Below are positions 42,957 through 52,268 of a stretch of DNA of 64,000 nucleotides, one piece after another. The stretch comes from Chitinophagaceae bacterium UBA1953. GTDB lineage: Bacteria > Bacteroidota > Bacteroidia > Chitinophagales > Chitinophagaceae. The stretch lies in NCBI GenBank assembly GCA_002336115.1, contig DDEN01000041.1:493383-557382 (forward strand), in the 5' to 3' direction. Made by a program: the position numbers and the translations under genes. How positions within the stretch are numbered: position 1 is the first letter of the stretch; each line of letters opens with the position of its first letter. The notes below the pieces were generated by a model. It was not told the DNA's origin. It did not search any database and saw nothing but the letters and a program-made list of their open reading frames with translations.

Positions 42957-43368
42957 AAAATAGAGGCAGATTTTTGGTATCATTTAAGATTAGCGGGAAA
43001 ATCTGCCTCGGAATTATTTCTTCAGGCTGAAAAAATCAGCGGGTGTGTAGGATAAACAACGGCTAAAAACCTTTGACCCGGTAAAAATAGGCAGATAAAT
43101 TTTAGTAAAAAATACCACAAAGCGGGTATAGACCACCCTTAAAAGATAAAAAACCGCCTTTAAAAGTTAAAGACGGCAATTTTGTTTTGCTACGGCTGGA
43201 TTTTAAAAACGGGTTGTAAGTTAGACTTCTAAAAATAAAAAAAACTTTTTGTTATTTAGCCCTGCTTCGCTTCTTTTTTTATCCCTTTTTCCACAAATCT
43301 TTTCACACAGTCTTTTACTTTCCCCTGAAAAATCAATTTTTGCTCCATGGGAAGATTAACTTTGAAAC
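42957..43368. other. Intergenic stretch with a 12-bp perfect hairpin
   Basis: About 410 bp without a gene. GAGGCAGATTTT (42963-42974) pairs perfectly with AAAATCTGCCTC (42998-43009), probably terminating the TPR gene. A second weaker stem (ACCGCCTTT...AAAGACGG, near 43154-43175) follows. The rest is AT-rich leader and promoter sequence for the helicase gene. Confidence 0.5.
43357..43364 (+). promoter_or_regulatory. -7 box directly before the helicase start (leaderless)
   Basis: TAACTTTG matches TAnnTTTG, with TTTTTG 14 nt upstream. Only 4 nt separate the box from ATG 43369, so transcription should start at or next to the start codon. Confidence 0.5.
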
Positions 43369-46300
43369 ATGTCGCTGAACAGGGAAAAACTCGAAAAGAA
43401 ATTTAATGAAGAATACAACAGGCTGAATGAAAAACAAAAGCTGGCTGTTGATACCATTGAAGGGCCTGTAATGGTTATTGCAGGACCAGGTACCGGTAAA
43501 ACACAGATTCTTGCGAGCCGTATTGGTAAAATATTACTTGAAACCGATGCCCTGCCCCAAAATATTCTTTGCCTTACTTATACCGACGCTGGTGTGGTGG
43601 CTATGCGAAAACGTCTGCTGGGTTTTATTGGCCCCGATGCTTATAAGGTAAACATCTGCACTTATCATGCCTTTTGCAATGATGTAATTCAGGAAAATCT
43701 GTCCATCTTTGAAAAAACGGCTCTTGACCCGGTTTCTGAACTGGAAAAGATTGAGCTGTTTAAAGAACTGATTGATTCTTTTCCAAAAAATCATCCGCTC
43801 AAGCGTTACCGTGGTGATGTTTACTTTGAAGTAAATAACCTGGACCGCTTGTTCAGTACCATGAAAAAAGAAGGATGGACAGCCACATATATTAACCGGA
43901 AAATTGATGAATACCTTACCGATCTGCCATCAAGAGATGAATTCATCTACAAAAAGAAATACAAGCAATTCAACGCAGGCGATCTGAAAAAAGAAAAGCT
44001 GGAAGAAGAAACGGTACGCATGGAAAAACTCCGTGCTGCAGTTAACGAGTTCGATCGTTACCATGCAATGATGCGCAAAAGAAGCCGCTACGATTTTGAT
44101 GACATGATTACCTGGGTTATTAAAGCATTTGAAGAAGATAAAAACCTGCTGGCCCGTTACCAGGAACAATACCAATATATTCTTGTTGATGAATTTCAGG
44201 ATTCAAGTGGTACACAAAACCGTATTGTAGAACTGCTCATCAGCTACTGGGATGTGCCCAATGTATTTGTTGTGGGCGATGATGACCAAAGTATTTACCG
44301 TTTCCAGGGAGCAAATGTTGAAAACATGCTTCACTTTGCTTCAAGCTATAAAGACGATTTGTTTACCGTTGTACTCACCAACAACTACCGGTCAACACAA
44401 CCCATCCTTGATATTTCAAAATCACTCATCAACCGCAACGAAGAAAGATTGATTAAAAAGATTGATGGGTTAACAAAAGAGCTTGTATCAAGCAATCAGA
44501 AACTCAGTCATCTTTCGCACCTGCCTGCAATAAAAGAATACCAGTCGCAAAGGGAAGAAATGATTGATATAACACTACAGGTTCAGAAACTGCTGAACGA
44601 AGGTGTAGGTGCCGGAAAAGTAGCTGTGATTTATAAAGAAAACAAGTATGGCGAAGAATTACAGCAATACTTTAATCACCTGGGCATACCGTTTTACAGT
44701 AAACGTAATCTCAACATTTTTGAAATACCATTTGCACAAAAGCTTCTTCTTATCCTGAAATATCTCGCTGCTGAACATGATGTTCCTTACGGTGGCGATG
44801 AAATGTTATTTGAAATACTGCACTTCGATTGGTTTGCAATTCCACCAATAGAAATTGCCAAACTGAGTGTTGAAACAGCCTCATTACAATTCAGTGAAAA
44901 CAAAACTTCACTTCGCAGGTTACTCTTTGAAAAAGCAAATACTCCCCCAAGAGATTTATTCTCGCAGGGAATACACACCGGATTAAAAACAGCAAGTACA
45001 GTTTTTGAACAACTGATTGCCGATGTGCCGAATGTAACACTTCAACATCTTTTTGAAAACATTATTCGTGAAGCCGGCGTGCTGAAACACATTATGCAAA
45101 GCACCGATAAACACTGGCTGCTGAAAGTATTAACCGGCCTGTTTGATTTTATTAAAGATGAAACAGCACGTAACCCATTGCTGAACCTGCAGGAACTGAT
45201 TAGCGTAATTGAACTGATGGAAAAAGAAAATATTGCACTGCCCTTAATTCAGATCAGTGGTAGCGATAAAGGAGTGAATCTGCTCACCGCACATGGATCA
45301 AAGGGACTCGAATTTGAATATGTATTCTTCCCGGGATGCAATGCAGGTTTCTGGGAAAAGAAACGCAAACCATCGGGCGGGTATAAATTACCTGATACAA
45401 TTTTCGCCACTTCATCCGACAGTAACGATAACAACAATGAAGAACTGCGCCGCTTGTTTTACGTGGCATTAACAAGAGCAGAATCGCATCTTTCCATATC
45501 ATACAGCAGGTTTAAAAATGATGGCAAGGAACTTGAACCTTCCATGTTTGTGGCCGAAATACAGGATCAGCACGACATCAAAACACAAACCGTTATTGTA
45601 ACTGAAGAAGCATTAAGTGCATTTACTGCACTGCTGTTTGGTGATGCAACTGCACCTGAAATTGAAAAACTGGAAAACGATTTTATTCAGCCAATGCTCG
45701 ATAAGTTTGTGATGAACGTAACAGCGTTGAACAATTATCTCAAATGCCCGCTGGAGTTTTATTATAAAAATCTCATCCGTATTCCTTCACCAAAAAACGA
45801 GGCAACAGAATTTGGTTCAGCAGCTCACTTTGCATTGGAACAACTGTTCCGAAAAATGCAGGATGGAAAAGAAAATACATTTCACTCAAAAGAGCAGTTT
45901 ATTAAAGACTTTGTTTGGTACATGCACCGCCACAGGGAAAGCTTTACACTTGAACAGTTTAACAGGCGATTGGAATATGGCGAAGAAATTCTCAGCAACT
46001 ATTACGACAAATACATCAACACATTTAATAAAATAGTAGCCATTGAACGCAACATCCGCAATGTGGTTATCCGTAATGTGCCCATTAAAGGAAAGTTAGA
46101 CAAACTTGAGTTTGATGGCAAAGCAGTAAATGTGGTTGATTATAAAACAGGCAATTTTGATAAGGCAAAAGATAAATTAAAAGGCCCGAACGATAAAGAA
46201 CCAAACGGTGGTGATTACTGGCGGCAAGCAGTATTTTATAAAATTCTTGTTGATAACAACGAAGCTAAAGACTGGAAGGTTGTGAGTACTGAATTTGATT

Positions 46301-46527
46301 TTGTTGAGCCCGATGACAAAAAGAAAGAATATCACAAAGAGAAGATTGTAATTACTCCGGCTGACATTGAAACCGTTACCCAGCAGATTACAACAACATG
46401 GGAAAAAATTCAGAACAAAGAATTTTACACAGGCTGTGGCAAAGAAGATTGCCATTGGTGCAATTTTGTAAAGACCAATAATCTTACAGTTGCATTGCAT
46501 GAGATGAATGATGAGGAGGAAGTCTGA
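43369..46527 (+). CDS. UvrD/PcrA-type helicase fused to PD-(D/E)XK nuclease
   Basis: 1052 residues. SF1A helicase motifs: NEKQKLAVDTIEGPVMVIAGPGTGKT (Walker A 39-45), LCLTYTDAGVVAMRKRL, ILVDEFQDSS, VVGDDDQSIYRFQGA, NYRSTQPIL, VNLLTAHGSKGLEFEYVF and FYVALTRAE. The C-terminal ~270 residues are a RecB/AddB-like nuclease: CPLEFYYKNLIRIPS, FGSAAHFALEQLF and VVDYKTGNF. CGKEDCHWCNF near the end may complete a four-Cys iron-sulphur staple with the earlier Cys. It probably repairs or processes double-strand breaks. It is encoded alone behind a leaderless-type promoter. Confidence 0.87.
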   Translation: MSLNREKLEKKFNEEYNRLNEKQKLAVDTIEGPVMVIAGPGTGKTQILASRIGKILLETDALPQNILCLTYTDAGVVAMRKRLLGFIGPDAYKVNICTYHAFCNDVIQENLSIFEKTALDPVSELEKIELFKELIDSFPKNHPLKRYRGDVYFEVNNLDRLFSTMKKEGWTATYINRKIDEYLTDLPSRDEFIYKKKYKQFNAGDLKKEKLEEETVRMEKLRAAVNEFDRYHAMMRKRSRYDFDDMITWVIKAFEEDKNLLARYQEQYQYILVDEFQDSSGTQNRIVELLISYWDVPNVFVVGDDDQSIYRFQGANVENMLHFASSYKDDLFTVVLTNNYRSTQPILDISKSLINRNEERLIKKIDGLTKELVSSNQKLSHLSHLPAIKEYQSQREEMIDITLQVQKLLNEGVGAGKVAVIYKENKYGEELQQYFNHLGIPFYSKRNLNIFEIPFAQKLLLILKYLAAEHDVPYGGDEMLFEILHFDWFAIPPIEIAKLSVETASLQFSENKTSLRRLLFEKANTPPRDLFSQGIHTGLKTASTVFEQLIADVPNVTLQHLFENIIREAGVLKHIMQSTDKHWLLKVLTGLFDFIKDETARNPLLNLQELISVIELMEKENIALPLIQISGSDKGVNLLTAHGSKGLEFEYVFFPGCNAGFWEKKRKPSGGYKLPDTIFATSSDSNDNNNEELRRLFYVALTRAESHLSISYSRFKNDGKELEPSMFVAEIQDQHDIKTQTVIVTEEALSAFTALLFGDATAPEIEKLENDFIQPMLDKFVMNVTALNNYLKCPLEFYYKNLIRIPSPKNEATEFGSAAHFALEQLFRKMQDGKENTFHSKEQFIKDFVWYMHRHRESFTLEQFNRRLEYGEEILSNYYDKYINTFNKIVAIERNIRNVVIRNVPIKGKLDKLEFDGKAVNVVDYKTGNFDKAKDKLKGPNDKEPNGGDYWRQAVFYKILVDNNEAKDWKVVSTEFDFVEPDDKKKEYHKEKIVITPADIETVTQQITTTWEKIQNKEFYTGCGKEDCHWCNFVKTNNLTVALHEMNDEEEV

Positions 46528-46645
46528 TTTAACTGATTGAAAGAATAAGAGCTTTTGCTAAGCCTATGGTCAATAACTTAAACCCAAAATGGTGTTATAG
46601 CATAGAAGCAAATCAATCCACTCCTTTCCAAATCATCACTTACGC

Positions 46646-47584
46646 TTAATAAGTCAGTTCAAGTTGTCCAATCATAATCTGCCTATTCTCTTTCTTGTCA
46701 GAGATATACTCATTGATACAGTTTGCAACATATTCAGCCAGTTTTACAGGAACTGCATTCCCTATAATTTGTTCGAGGTCTGTTTTACTTCCATTGAAAA
46801 CAAAATCTTCTGGAAATGTTTGAATTAAACTTCTTTCTTTAGTTGTAAGCGGTCTTACTTTATCTGAAACTTCAACAGGATCACCTTCATGTTTTGTATA
46901 GCCTTTTGGAATTGGTCGGTTTACCCCACGTATTGTAGGACTTGGTTCATAAATACTAAAAATTCCTCGTCTTGCATAACTTCTTGGGTGCCGGTAATAA
47001 TACTCAACTTCTAATGATTTACCGAAGTAGTCAAACATACTCATTGGTTTGCCTGACAAATTTTTATTGAAATAGGGGATTAAAAAATTGTCAGTTGAGT
47101 ACTTGTGTCCAACCAGGAAGAAACGTTTTCTTGATTGTGGAACGCCACAAAGACTTGCATCCAATACTTGATACGAAATACCATAACCCGCCTTTTTGAA
47201 TATCTTTAAAGCATCTTTTAAAATATGACTTTTTGTTATTCTTTCAACATTTTCCATTACAAACCATTCAGGTTTTGCAGATGCCACAATATTCGCATAA
47301 GAAATTGTTAAGTCTGCTCTACCCATTGTTTCATCACGCTTCCCGGCACTTGAAAAGTCCTGACAAGGCGGACCTCCAATAATCATTTTAGGTTTTAAGC
47401 TCTGAACCAATTCAACTCCTTCATCAGTGCCTAAGTCCCTATTATAAATTGGATGATTAAAATTTTCTCTGTAAACTTTCACTGCTGGCTCCCAATTATC
47501 AACAGCGGATAAAATTTTAAAGCCTGCATTTTGAAAACCAAGCGACAAACCTCCACATCCTGAAAATAAATCTACTGTTTCCAT
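46646..47584 (-). CDS. DNA (cytosine-5)-methyltransferase
   Basis: 312 residues. Motif I DLFSGCGGLSLGFQNAGF, motif IV GGPPCQDFSSAG with nucleophile Cys74, motif VI ENVERI (111-116), motif VIII QSRKRFFLVG, motif IX RPLTTKERSLIQTFP and motif X IGNAVPVKLAEYV are all present. It protects host DNA from the HindVP-type endonuclease gene that ends where it begins (1-bp overlap). By analogy with HindVP the target could be GRCGYC, which is inference. Plus-strand and minus-strand neighbours are chromosomal, so this pair is a small separate cassette outside the island. Confidence 0.9.
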   Translation of the reverse strand: METVDLFSGCGGLSLGFQNAGFKILSAVDNWEPAVKVYRENFNHPIYNRDLGTDEGVELVQSLKPKMIIGGPPCQDFSSAGKRDETMGRADLTISYANIVASAKPEWFVMENVERITKSHILKDALKIFKKAGYGISYQVLDASLCGVPQSRKRFFLVGHKYSTDNFLIPYFNKNLSGKPMSMFDYFGKSLEVEYYYRHPRSYARRGIFSIYEPSPTIRGVNRPIPKGYTKHEGDPVEVSDKVRPLTTKERSLIQTFPEDFVFNGSKTDLEQIIGNAVPVKLAEYVANCINEYISDKKENRQIMIGQLELTY

Positions 47585-48657
47585 TACGTGAATAGTTCGG
47601 GTGAGTTGTAAATTATTGCATCAAATCGTCTTTCAGGGCTTAACAAATCCTGTCCACCACCAAGAATAATTTTTTTTATATCTTTCTTATCAATTCTTGG
47701 TTTTATCAATTCTGGACAGGTCATATATTTATGTGTAACACGACCACTAACAGAAAATGCTTTGTCATTTTTTGTGTTATACGAAAGCTCATCTATGATT
47801 TTGTGATGATTGATTTGCCCTTGCTTTGCAAAATCATAAAGCATTTTGAACAACCAAATAATTGTTCTTATCTGTCTTGTAATTCTGTTATTTTCGGAAA
47901 GTTCGCCTCTTGCAACATCAAGAAAAAGTTGTGTAAAAGCAAAATTGCTCCATACAAAAACATCCAAACAATTATCAGAAAGCTTTGACGATTTTCCGTT
48001 TGTTTTCCAAACCGGTTGCAGCAAAATAGGTTCTTGTTTTTCCAAAACAGAGAGCACTATTTTATCAATAGCATAAATCATATCAGGAATATACGGCCAA
48101 ACAGAAACACCATTCGACCAATCAGCAATTTCTGCAAACCTGTCGCCAAATATTTGAATAAGTTGCTTGCTGTCATCTTTGAAATTTTCGGCTATACTAC
48201 AGGCTAAATAAACAATTGTGTCAGGTCTGATTACAATTTCACAGCCATAATTTTCTTCGCTTAAATGGCAGGTTGAATTATCCGGCAAAGCAGTTAGTTT
48301 GACTTCAATGGGCCGCAAAACCTGTCCGTTACCTCTTGATTGAGTGACCAGATCAACTCTTGGCAAAGATCCTATAACTAACTGTTGATATGGTGTGTAT
48401 TGGCTTTCAAATGAGAAAAACAAATCATCTGAGTTCGGCTTAGCTCCATAAAGTTTTTCAGCCGAAATTTTACTGTGCTGAACTTTAAGTTCTTTATCAA
48501 GAAATATATAAACGTTATCTATGTTTTTTGAAGCAAGAAAGTTTGTCAAACCTGCCGGAAATGAAGAATTAAATTGATTCTTACCCCAAGTATCTGCTTG
48601 CGCAAAGTCTCTGTTTGAATATTTCACGCCATAAAGTCCGGGGGGTTGATTTGCCAT
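47584..48657 (-). CDS. HindVP-family type II restriction endonuclease
   Basis: 357 residues. WGKNQFNSSFPAGL, ISAEKLYG, PYQQLVIGSLPRVDLV and LRPIEVKLTALPDNSTC are blocks I associate with the HindVP restriction endonuclease family. Asp102, Glu118 and Lys120 form the PD-(D/E)XK catalytic pattern. VIRPDTIVYLACSIA follows as a structural core. It is upstream of and abuts the methylase gene, with its own start 227 bp from the divergent Ig-like lipoprotein gene. Cleavage site is inferred only from the family name. Confidence 0.8.
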   Translation of the reverse strand: MANQPPGLYGVKYSNRDFAQADTWGKNQFNSSFPAGLTNFLASKNIDNVYIFLDKELKVQHSKISAEKLYGAKPNSDDLFFSFESQYTPYQQLVIGSLPRVDLVTQSRGNGQVLRPIEVKLTALPDNSTCHLSEENYGCEIVIRPDTIVYLACSIAENFKDDSKQLIQIFGDRFAEIADWSNGVSVWPYIPDMIYAIDKIVLSVLEKQEPILLQPVWKTNGKSSKLSDNCLDVFVWSNFAFTQLFLDVARGELSENNRITRQIRTIIWLFKMLYDFAKQGQINHHKIIDELSYNTKNDKAFSVSGRVTHKYMTCPELIKPRIDKKDIKKIILGGGQDLLSPERRFDAIIYNSPELFT

Positions 48658-48871
48658 TTTACTTTCTAACTAAATTTCAAATTTAGTTAAATTGACTGTT
48701 GATTGCTCCGAAAACTCGCAGATTTTGTCAACGATTTTTTCCATCTGAGACACTTCTTAGCTTGCAATCAAATTCTGCAAACACGACAATTCAGCTACAC
48801 CTCTTTTGGTCATGGTCAAAATTTCCTGTTAATCTCACTAATCCCATAAATCCCGGTTCGCACAATTATTC

Positions 48872-48879
48872 TATGTTTG
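48872..48879 (+). promoter_or_regulatory. -7 box supporting start of the Ig-like lipoprotein gene
   Basis: TATGTTTG matches TAnnTTTG and lies 8 nt before ATG 48888. An upstream in-frame ATG at 48873 lies inside the box and is therefore unlikely to be the start. Confidence 0.45.
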
Positions 48880-48887
48880 CAACTGCA

Positions 48888-50345
48888 ATGAATAAACTCT
48901 TTTTATATATCATTTTTGGCGGATTATTTCTCCTCAGCATCTTTTCCGAGACTGGCTGTGCCAACATTGTTCCCCCCAGCGGCGGACCAAGAGACAGTCT
49001 TCCCCCGGTACTGGTAGCTGCCAATCCAAAAGATTCGGCACTGAATGTAAACACTCAAAAAATCACATTGCTGTTTAACGAGTTTGTAAACAGTTTAAAT
49101 ACTGCTTCAGATAAGATTCTTATTTCACCGTTCCCGGCTAAATCGCCCAATTACGAATCAAAACTGAAAACTGTAACTGTTCGCTTAAAAGATTCTTTAC
49201 TTCCCAACACAACTTACAGTATTGATTTTGGTGATGCTATTTCTGACCTGAACGAAACCAATATTCTCAAAAATTTCCGCTTTACCTTTTCAACAGGTTC
49301 AACCATTGATACAAATGAACTGAGAGGAAAAATTATTCTGGCTGAAACAGGTACAACCGACAGTACCATGTTTGCACTGCTTTACACCAAACAGGAAGAT
49401 TCAACAGTTGCTAAAGAAACACCACGCTACGTTGCAAGAGTTGATGTAAAAGGAAATTTTCGTTTCACCAATTTACCTGCGGGAATTTTTTATGTTTACG
49501 CATTGCTTGATGTTGATGGCAACAAGAAATACAATCAACCAATCGAGCAATTTGCGTTTCTTGATTCGCCGGTTGTTATAAATGGTGCAACCAAACCGGT
49601 TCTTCTATATGCTTATGCAGCAGAAAAGGAAAAGAAAAGAGAATCAACTGCTGCAACTGCAAAAGGCGAAATAAGAACCCTGCGTTTTACAAATAATCTT
49701 GATGCAAACACCTTTGATTTCTTGGATAGTCTTGAATTAACTTATCCAAAACCCATAAGAAAACTGGATGTTTCAAAGATTACACTTATCCAGGATTCAG
49801 CAACAATAATCAACGACTTTTATATCAGGAACGACAGCCTCAACAAAAAACTCATTATTCAAACCAACTGGAAGCAGGACAGCAGATATGCTCTCTATCT
49901 CAACAAGGATTACGCTTCCGATTCATCGGGTTTAGCTGCTGTAAAAAACGACACCCTCAAGTTCAGGGTAAAAAATGAAAAAGAATACGGCTCTGTAAGA
50001 ATCCGGTTTAAAAATATTGATACAGCTAAACATCCCGTATTGCTTGTTTATTCAAACAACACATTGGTTGGAAACTATCCTTTTAACGGAAAAGAATTTT
50101 ATCAAAAATTGTTCAGACCCGGTAATTATACACTTGCAATTTTGTACGATAACAATCAAAACGGAAAATGGGACCCGGGAAGTTATTTCACCAAAGAAAA
50201 AAGGCAACCCGAAATTGTTGAACAGATTCAGGCATCGTTAACGATAAAAGCAAATTGGGACAACGAAACAAATATTGATATAAAGCAGCCGCCTCCTTCG
50301 CCTGCACAGCAAAAGGGGCCAAATCAACCAGGCAGGGGATTTTAA
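48888..50345 (+). CDS. Ig-like-domain lipoprotein
   Basis: 485 residues from ATG 48888 (MNKLFLYIIFG). The lipobox-like SETGC follows a hydrophobic leader. The next block ANIVPPSGGPRDSLPPVL and PKDSALNVNTQKITLLFNEFV is typical of Bacteroidota lipoproteins with an N-terminal SbsA-like Ig domain. GNFRFTNLPAGIFYVYALLDVDGNKKYNQP and a later PGNYTLAILYDNNQNGKWDPG look like carboxypeptidase-regulatory or Ca-binding beta repeats. The C-terminus is proline-rich. It is probably anchored in the outer membrane. Its role is unknown; such genes commonly sit near housekeeping genes like recR. Confidence 0.8.
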   Translation: MNKLFLYIIFGGLFLLSIFSETGCANIVPPSGGPRDSLPPVLVAANPKDSALNVNTQKITLLFNEFVNSLNTASDKILISPFPAKSPNYESKLKTVTVRLKDSLLPNTTYSIDFGDAISDLNETNILKNFRFTFSTGSTIDTNELRGKIILAETGTTDSTMFALLYTKQEDSTVAKETPRYVARVDVKGNFRFTNLPAGIFYVYALLDVDGNKKYNQPIEQFAFLDSPVVINGATKPVLLYAYAAEKEKKRESTAATAKGEIRTLRFTNNLDANTFDFLDSLELTYPKPIRKLDVSKITLIQDSATIINDFYIRNDSLNKKLIIQTNWKQDSRYALYLNKDYASDSSGLAAVKNDTLKFRVKNEKEYGSVRIRFKNIDTAKHPVLLVYSNNTLVGNYPFNGKEFYQKLFRPGNYTLAILYDNNQNGKWDPGSYFTKEKRQPEIVEQIQASLTIKANWDNETNIDIKQPPPSPAQQKGPNQPGRGF

Positions 50346-50371
50346 TTCTTCAACCTTCGTATTTTCGCCAT

Positions 50372-50992
50372 ATGTCATTTTCATCTTCCCTTCTGGAACA
50401 TGCTGTAAATGAATTTGCCAAACTTCCCGGTATTGGTAAAAAAACAGCGTTGCGTTTGGTTCTTCATCTCGTAAAACAACCAGAGGAAGAAACACAGTTT
50501 TTTGCCGATACCATTGCCAGGATGCGCAAGGAAATCAAATTCTGTTCAAAATGCTGCAATGTATCTGATACAGAAACCTGCAACATCTGCAGCAATCCCA
50601 TGCGCAAAAAACAAATTGTTTGTGTGGTTGAAAATATCCGTGATGTAATTGCAATTGAAAGCACACAGCAGTTTAATGGATTGTATCATGTTCTTGGCGG
50701 CATTATTTCACCACTCGATGGTATAGGCCCCGATCAACTGACTATTGAACCACTTCTTAACCGTATTAAAGAAGATGAAGTAGAAGAACTCATCTTTGCA
50801 CTTAGCCCAAATATTCAGGGTGATACAACCTTGTTTTACATCAGCAAAAAAATAAAAGATTTACCGGTAAAAATTACCACCATTGCCCGTGGTATTGCTT
50901 TTGGCGGAGAACTGGAATATGCTGATGAACTTACGCTTGCCAAAAGTCTCCAGAACAGGCAACCCGTTGCCAATTACGTTTCAATGAAATAG
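50372..50992 (+). CDS. recR: Recombination mediator protein RecR
   Basis: 206 residues, normal length. FAKLPGIGKKTALRLVLHL is the helix-hairpin-helix. CSKCCNVSDTETCNIC is the four-Cys zinc finger. VCVVENIRDVIAIE and YHVLGGIISPLDGIGPDQL form the Toprim region. TLARGIAFGGELEYAD-like sequence near the end is conserved. RecR acts with RecO (and RecF) to load RecA on gapped DNA. It lies 26 bp after the lipoprotein gene and may be in one transcript with it. Confidence 0.95.
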   Translation: MSFSSSLLEHAVNEFAKLPGIGKKTALRLVLHLVKQPEEETQFFADTIARMRKEIKFCSKCCNVSDTETCNICSNPMRKKQIVCVVENIRDVIAIESTQQFNGLYHVLGGIISPLDGIGPDQLTIEPLLNRIKEDEVEELIFALSPNIQGDTTLFYISKKIKDLPVKITTIARGIAFGGELEYADELTLAKSLQNRQPVANYVSMK

Positions 50993-51061
50993 CTGTTAAT
51001 GCTGCTTTTTCCTGTAACTTTGCATCGCTTTGGCGGATTTGTTTATTGTTCGGCCGCAACA

Positions 51062-51126
51062 GAACTAATAAACGTTATAAACTTTCACAAGTTTCTCCAA
51101 CGTTTATAGTTCAGTTCCCTAGGGAA
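51062..51126 (+). promoter_or_regulatory. Structured leader upstream of methionine synthase genes
   Basis: 51062-51112 folds as a long hairpin: GAACTAATAAACGTT pairs with AACGTTTATAGTTC with a one-base bulge, and inside it AAACTT pairs with AAGTTT around TCAC. The palindrome TTCCCTAGGGAA follows at 51115-51126. No known SAM or cobalamin riboswitch signature is seen. It could still be a regulatory leader or recR's terminator region. Confidence 0.45.
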
Positions 51127-51220
51127 TAGAAAATGATGATGTCAGCTTCATATCGCTGTTCATCTTCTGTTGCGTCGCACACTTCAACACAAATACTTCC
51201 ATCAGCAAAAAACATTTTAT

Positions 51221-52246
51221 ATGAGTGATATCAGAAAAGAGCTGGAAAAAAGAATTCTTGTAATTGATGGCGCAATGGGCACCATGATTCAGCGACACAA
51301 ACTTACTGAAGCCGATTATCGTGGCGAAAGGTTTAAAGACTGGGCTTCCGATTTAAAAGGCAACAATGATTTATTATGTCTTACAAAGCCCGACATTATC
51401 AAAGGCATCCACAAACAATACCTTGCTGCCGGTGCCGATATTATTGAAACAAATACATTTAATGCGCAACGCATTTCATTGGCCGATTATCATATGGAAA
51501 GCCTGGCTTATGAAATGAATCTTGCAGCTGCAAAAATTGCAAAGCAGGCTATAGCTGAATTCAACGCAGAAACCAATAATACTGTTCCAAAGTTTGTTGC
51601 CGGTGCTATTGGTCCAATGAACAAAACATTATCGCTGAGTCCCGATGTAAATAATCCCGGCTTTCGTGCAATGAGTTTTGATGATGCAATGAATGCATAT
51701 TACGAACAGGTGAAAGGATTGGTTGATGGCGGTGTAGATCTGTTGCTGATTGAAACCATTTTTGATACACTCAATGCAAAGGCTGCCATCTTCGCTATTA
51801 AAAAATATTTCCAGGATGCCAACAAACCCGAACTGCCTGTTTCCATTTCTGGAACAATCACTGATGCAAGCGGCAGAACATTAAGCGGACAAACATTGGA
51901 AGCATTTTATATTTCAGTGATGCATGCAAAACCATTGAGTGTTGGATTAAACTGTGCGTTGGGTGCACATGAAATGCGCCCGCATATTGAAGAGTTATCT
52001 GAAATGGCTTCTTGTTATGTTTCAGCTTACCCCAATGCAGGTTTACCAAATGCAATGGGCGAATACGACGAACGTCCTGAAGACACAGGTCATTACCTCG
52101 AAGAATGGGCACAGGAAGGTTTTGTAAATATTGTTGGTGGTTGCTGCGGCACCACACCCGATCATATCAAGCACATTGCTGATCATGTAAAAAATATCAA
52201 GCCAAGGGAGTTGCCTGTAATGCAGCAGGAATTAACCACAGAGTAA
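51221..52246 (+). CDS. metH: Homocysteine-binding half of methionine synthase (MetH N-terminal module)
   Basis: 341 residues from ATG 51221 (MSDIRKELEKRILVIDGAMGTMIQ). GAMGTMIQRHKL, ETNTFNAQRISLADY, GAIGPMNKTLSLSPDV and LLIETIFDTLNAKAAIFA are homocysteine S-methyltransferase motifs. The zinc ligands are the Cys of GLNCALG and the CC pair of GGCCGTTPDHI. In most bacteria this module is fused to the pterin/cobalamin part; here, as in many Bacteroidota, it is a separate gene. Its last codons and stop lie inside the inverted repeat flanking the GxxExxY gene. Confidence 0.92.
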   Translation: MSDIRKELEKRILVIDGAMGTMIQRHKLTEADYRGERFKDWASDLKGNNDLLCLTKPDIIKGIHKQYLAAGADIIETNTFNAQRISLADYHMESLAYEMNLAAAKIAKQAIAEFNAETNNTVPKFVAGAIGPMNKTLSLSPDVNNPGFRAMSFDDAMNAYYEQVKGLVDGGVDLLLIETIFDTLNAKAAIFAIKKYFQDANKPELPVSISGTITDASGRTLSGQTLEAFYISVMHAKPLSVGLNCALGAHEMRPHIEELSEMASCYVSAYPNAGLPNAMGEYDERPEDTGHYLEEWAQEGFVNIVGGCCGTTPDHIKHIADHVKNIKPRELPVMQQELTTE

Positions 52247-52254
52247 CACAGAGG
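52234..52254. repeat. Left inverted repeat flanking the GxxExxY gene
   Basis: A CACAGAG-rich 21-bp segment, complementary to 52666-52686 with one mismatch. It contains the stop codon of the upstream methionine-synthase gene. Related, looser copies continue inward on both sides. Confidence 0.7.
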
Positions 52255-52268
52255 TTGATCACAGAGAA

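Noticed and set aside
50993..51220. SAM or cobalamin riboswitch before metH
   Set aside because: The conserved cores of known classes are not present; only a plain nested hairpin is visible.
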